Shown here piece by piece: positions 60,939 to 64,000 of a DNA stretch of 64,000 nucleotides. The notes below the pieces were generated by a model. It was not told the origin of the DNA. It saw nothing but the letters and a program-made list of their open reading frames with translations, and searched no databases. Position 1 is the stretch's first letter; each line of letters starts with the position of its first letter. The position numbers were made by a program, and so were the translations under genes. This DNA comes from Flavobacterium sp. (lineage in GTDB: Bacteria > Bacteroidota > Bacteroidia > Flavobacteriales > Flavobacteriaceae), in assembly GCF_027533505.1 (NCBI RefSeq), contig NZ_JAPZUB010000003.1, forward strand, positions 1 to 64,000. The letters are read 5' to 3'.

Positions 60939-60975
60939 CTTACTTAATTATAAAAGGTTAATTATTAATTCGGAG

Positions 60976-60983
60976 CAAAGATA
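60976..60983 (-). promoter_or_regulatory. Promoter -7 element (TATCTTTG) of the DTTA lipoprotein gene
   Basis: Exact TAnnTTTG match on the minus strand, 37 bases before ATG 60938. Confidence 0.55.
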
Positions 60984-61078
60984 TAAATTTTTTTAATCAG
61001 AAAAACAATTGTCTCCTTTTTTTTAAAAAATTCGCACTTTGGATTCCGCCATTTGATTATCAAACATCGTGCCAAAGT

Positions 61079-63250
61079 TTATTTTTTCGATTTTTTATTT
61101 TTTGTTTGCGGAGTGATGATTTTCAGCTCTTTAATGATGTTTTGTGCGTTGGCAAACTTGTCAATAATAAATAAGATGTACCGTGCATCCACCATAATGT
61201 TACGACAAATATCAGGTGAATAATAAATATCACTCATCGTTCCTTCCCAAACGCGATCAAAATTACACCCAATTAAATTCCCTTCTGCATCGAGCGCCGG
61301 ACTCCCCGAATTCCCGCCTGTAGTATGGTTGGTAGCAATAAACGCTACAGGCATTTTCCCTTGTTTATTCGCATAGGGTCCAAAATCCTTAGTATTGTAC
61401 AACGAAATTAATTTTTCGGGGACGTCAAATTCATAATCGCCAGGGATGTATTTTTCTATCACTCCATCCAGCGTGGTAAAGGGTTCGTAGTAAACGCCAT
61501 CACTCGGTTTGTAGCCTTTAATCTTTCCAAAAGTCACGCGTAAGGTGCTGTTGGCATCAGGGAATATGCGTGCTGATTTCGGACTCAATTCAACAATAGC
61601 CTTCATGTATTTACGTTGTGTCGCGGCAATTTTTGCATTCCACTCTTCCCATTTGGGAGCCACTAATTTTAAATAAGTATCCGTAATCGATTTGACCAAT
61701 TGGTACCCCTTATCTTGACGCATATTGGCCAAAATAGTAGCGGTGTCGCCCTCCAAAAGTTTTCGAAATCCTTCCAGAGTCGTTAGTGCTGAATGAGTAT
61801 AGATTTCATGGGTCAAGCTTTCTACGTTCATGTTTTCTAAAGCAGTAGGTAGAAACGCCTTTGGTACCCGTTGGGCATACAACGCGATTAATTGTTCGAA
61901 AACAGCTTTATCGAGTGGGGCATGATAATCTTTGTAAAAGGCATCGATTCCTTTGTACAACACATTTTTACGTTCGGTAAACGCTTGCTCGCCTTTGTTT
62001 TGATACAGTTGTTCCAATTGCACCAATTTATATCCCGTTTGAAGTAACTCGGTATTGCGCAACACCACTTCGGTAAATAAATCGCGGGCCAAGGCATAAT
62101 CACGGATTTCAGCGTAGTAGGTTTTAAAATCACTCAACAAATTTCCATATTCCTCCTGTTTTCCAGCTTTGATGATTTTTTCACTCAATTCTTTTTCAAA
62201 GGCCTCTTTGGCGGCAAGGGCATTCGATTTTTTCAAACCTTTGGTTTCTCCAATCCATTTCTTCCAATAGTTGGCAATACTCGAATTTTTGGAGGCATAT
62301 TGAATTTTAATCGCTTGATCTTTGCGCATAAAGTTGTTCTGAATTTTCAAAGCAGCATCTCGCACATCGATTTTGGCTGGATTTAAAGTGTTCATAATTT
62401 GTTCTACGGCAAACGAAGGTAAGTATTCCTGCGTGCGTCCGGGGTAGCCCATCACCATGGTAAAATCATTTTCACGAATCCCTTTTAAGGAAATAGGGAA
62501 AAAATGTTTGGGGGTGTACGGAATGTTCTCTGCCGCATAAGCCGCCGGACGATTGTTTTTGTCGGCATAAATGCGGAACAAAGAAAAATCGCCTGTATGC
62601 CGTGGCCAAACCCAGTTGTCGGTATCCGAACCAAATTTTCCAATGGCACTGGGTGGGGCTCCTACTAAGCGAATGTCTTTAAACGTTTCGGTTACAAAAC
62701 GAATGTACTGATTACCATCATAGAAGGGTTTAATCAAGTTTTCTTGCCAACTTTCTTTGGGTAAGTTCTTGGTTAATTCGGCTAGATTTTGTTGAATTTT
62801 TTTCTGTTTTTCCGTTTCATTGGTAATGTTTTCCGTACCGGCGAGTGCATTTAATGTCACATCCTCGATTCGCACCACAAACGTCACCACCATGTCGGGG
62901 TTGGGTAATTCCTCTTTTAAGCTGTAGGCCCAAAATCCATCACGAAGATAATCGTGCTCCACCGACGAATGATTTTGAATCGCATCAAAACCACAGTGAT
63001 GGTTGGTTAAAATGAGTCCTTGATTGGAAATCACTTCAGCGGTACATCCGCCATCAAATTGCGGAACGGCATCTTTTAAACTCGATTGATTGAGGGAGTA
63101 AATTTGTTCGGCGGTCAACTTGAGCCCCAAATTTTTCATTTCCGTTTCCCGGTCGCCTTTGAGTAAATGAGGCAACCACATTCCGCCCTGTTGAGCAAGG
63201 ACTTGAAAACTTAAAAAAAGTACAAAAAATAGAAATTTACATTTTTTCAT
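61079..63250 (-). CDS. dpp11: S46-family dipeptidyl-peptidase, DPP11 type
   Basis: A 723-residue periplasmic serine peptidase that removes dipeptides from peptide N-termini. It has a signal peptide (FLFFVLFLSFQVLAQ), the S46 opening GGMWLPHLL, catalytic H85 in LTNHHCG, and catalytic S648 in TGGNSGSPALD. R666 in NFDRVWEG lies 18 residues after the serine, the same spacing as S655 and R673 of Porphyromonas DPP11, where the arginine selects Asp/Glu at P1; DPP7 has glycine there. So acidic specificity is likely. It overlaps kdtA by 14 bases, suggesting one operon. Confidence 0.92.
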   Translation of the reverse strand: MKKCKFLFFVLFLSFQVLAQQGGMWLPHLLKGDRETEMKNLGLKLTAEQIYSLNQSSLKDAVPQFDGGCTAEVISNQGLILTNHHCGFDAIQNHSSVEHDYLRDGFWAYSLKEELPNPDMVVTFVVRIEDVTLNALAGTENITNETEKQKKIQQNLAELTKNLPKESWQENLIKPFYDGNQYIRFVTETFKDIRLVGAPPSAIGKFGSDTDNWVWPRHTGDFSLFRIYADKNNRPAAYAAENIPYTPKHFFPISLKGIRENDFTMVMGYPGRTQEYLPSFAVEQIMNTLNPAKIDVRDAALKIQNNFMRKDQAIKIQYASKNSSIANYWKKWIGETKGLKKSNALAAKEAFEKELSEKIIKAGKQEEYGNLLSDFKTYYAEIRDYALARDLFTEVVLRNTELLQTGYKLVQLEQLYQNKGEQAFTERKNVLYKGIDAFYKDYHAPLDKAVFEQLIALYAQRVPKAFLPTALENMNVESLTHEIYTHSALTTLEGFRKLLEGDTATILANMRQDKGYQLVKSITDTYLKLVAPKWEEWNAKIAATQRKYMKAIVELSPKSARIFPDANSTLRVTFGKIKGYKPSDGVYYEPFTTLDGVIEKYIPGDYEFDVPEKLISLYNTKDFGPYANKQGKMPVAFIATNHTTGGNSGSPALDAEGNLIGCNFDRVWEGTMSDIYYSPDICRNIMVDARYILFIIDKFANAQNIIKELKIITPQTKNKKSKK

Positions 63251-64000
63251 GCGTCAAAGTAGGTTTGTAATTAGTAGTAATATAGGAAACAATATGTTCG
63301 GTAGCTCCTGTGTTTTTTTGGACAAAGGTAGCGCAAAGGTTTCCTTTTTCTTCTCGTTCTATGGAATTCGCAACCCAAGTGTCGAGTATTGTTTTTAATT
63401 CCGATTCATTCGAAATACTTACGCATCCTCCCAAATGAACCAGCGCTGTGGCTTCAGCAAAATGATCGTAATGCGGTCCTACCACAATTGGAATACCAAA
63501 AGTAGCGGGTTCCAATACATTATGAACGCCCGGTTGACCAAATCCTCCACCCACATAGGCAATATCGGCATAGGCGTAAATTTTTGTGAGGAGTCCCACC
63601 GTATCCACAATCAAAATGGAATAATCCTGCAGGGACAAAGAATCGCGTTGCGAATACCGTACCGATGGACGCTTCAATTGCGCTTCAAAGGCATTCAGTT
63701 GTTCGGTTTTAATGTTGTGTGGTGCGAGGACAAACTTAAGGGTTTCAGGTGCTTCATTGATATAATGCGCCAGCAGTTCTTCATCTTTGGGCCAGGAACT
63801 ACCAATGACAATAGTAGTGGCGTCCTGAGTAAATAGGTCCATAAAATCAAGCGTATTCTCGCGTTGCAAAACGGCATTGACGCGATCAAAACGCGTGTCG
63901 CCTGAAACCGAAACCGCTTTTATTCCAATGGATTGTAGCAGGGTTTTGGAGAGGTCATTTTGAACAAAAAAGTGGGTAAATGTGTGTAAAGCTTTACGGT
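63237..64000 (-). CDS. kdtA: 3-deoxy-D-manno-octulosonic acid transferase (partial, C-terminal part)
   Basis: Adds Kdo to lipid A (GT30 family). The track ORF starts at a TTG at 63869, but the frame stays open to the window edge: upstream codons read FTHFFVQNDLSKTLL and SVSGDTRFDRVNAVL, the typical family sequence. About 254 C-terminal residues are present, including VIGSSWPKDEELL, YVGGGFGQPGVHNVLEPATFGIPIVVGPHYDHF (cited in parts as GGGFG and NVLEPA). The start codon and N-terminal half lie beyond base 64000. It overlaps the dipeptidyl-peptidase gene downstream. Confidence 0.92.
   Translation of the reverse strand, partial: RKALHTFTHFFVQNDLSKTLLQSIGIKAVSVSGDTRFDRVNAVLQRENTLDFMDLFTQDATTIVIGSSWPKDEELLAHYINEAPETLKFVLAPHNIKTEQLNAFEAQLKRPSVRYSQRDSLSLQDYSILIVDTVGLLTKIYAYADIAYVGGGFGQPGVHNVLEPATFGIPIVVGPHYDHFAEATALVHLGGCVSISNESELKTILDTWVANSIEREEKGNLCATFVQKNTGATEHIVSYITTNYKPTLTHEKM

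Noticed and set aside
60766-60996. Plus-strand ORF with Ser/Ala/Val repeats
   Set aside because: Exact shadow of the DTTA-repeat lipoprotein gene on the other strand, which has a signal peptide and its own promoter.
1-64000. CRISPR arrays, insertion sequences, integrases, toxin-antitoxin or restriction genes
   Set aside because: No regular spacer repeats, transposase signatures or typical defence genes were found on either strand.

Overview
The window is a dense chromosomal segment of a member of the Bacteroidota, almost certainly a Flavobacteriaceae close to Flavobacterium. Supporting signs are SprA and a RemB-like protein of the gliding/type IX secretion (T9SS) machinery, two T9SS cargo proteins with type A and type B C-terminal sorting domains, the uppS-bamA-skp-skp-murI block, a cytochrome oxidase block with two subunit III genes, and many promoters of the Bacteroidota form TAnnTTTG. 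Shine-Dalgarno sequences are largely absent. I see no prophage, insertion sequence, CRISPR array or defence island. The window is mainly housekeeping, and its interest lies in small genes, repeats and compact regulatory layouts.

Layout. 1-5.3 kb: AT-rich leader, ruvB, queG, maeB, ruvA. 5.3-16.2 kb: sprA, gcvH, a VanZ-family gene, deoC, remB-like. 16.3-21.4 kb: heme O synthase, two cytochrome c oxidase subunit III genes, subunit IV, a cysteine-less SCO-like protein, SCO, DUF420 and a tiny CxxC membrane protein, forming a terminal-oxidase assembly block. 21.4-28.0 kb: DUF4403 lipoprotein, TolC and HlyD-type efflux genes, tsaB, an MscS channel and an rRNA pseudouridine synthase. 28.1-36.3 kb, leftward: CBS protein, nadK, DUF6089, uppS, bamA, two skp/ompH genes and murI (envelope biogenesis). 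36.4-43.1 kb: pdxJ, alpha/beta hydrolase, a T9SS type A protein, a frameshifted small membrane protein, tig, clpP, clpX (protein folding and proteolysis). 43.1-57.5 kb: TonB-dependent receptor-like barrel, a 45-residue lipoprotein missed by the ORF track, a GH3-family enzyme, DUF2797, a small barrel, an AsmA-like protein, sppA, a folK-deoxynucleoside kinase fusion, a C-type-lectin T9SS type B protein, a SpoU methyltransferase and DUF1573. 57.7-64 kb: mutS, tRNA-Gly and tRNA-Leu, a DTTA-repeat lipoprotein, an S46 peptidase of DPP11 type, and the 3' part of kdtA, which runs off the window.

How the genes work together. Outer-membrane building (bamA, skp, AsmA, kdtA, murI, uppS) sits with T9SS parts and cargo. 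The oxidase block supplies heme O, structural subunits and copper-delivery factors; subunits I and II are not in the window and probably lie just before base 1 or elsewhere.

Best candidates for a second look: DUF2797 as a probable zinc-ribbon plus GIY-YIG-like protein; the cysteine-less SCO paralog; the T7-tract frameshift in the small membrane gene near 39 kb; three places where an intrinsic terminator runs directly into the next promoter, two of them with near-leaderless starts; the 45-aa lipoprotein coupled to GH3; a lipoprotein made of repeated DTT sequons; and two GC-rich dispersed intergenic repeats.
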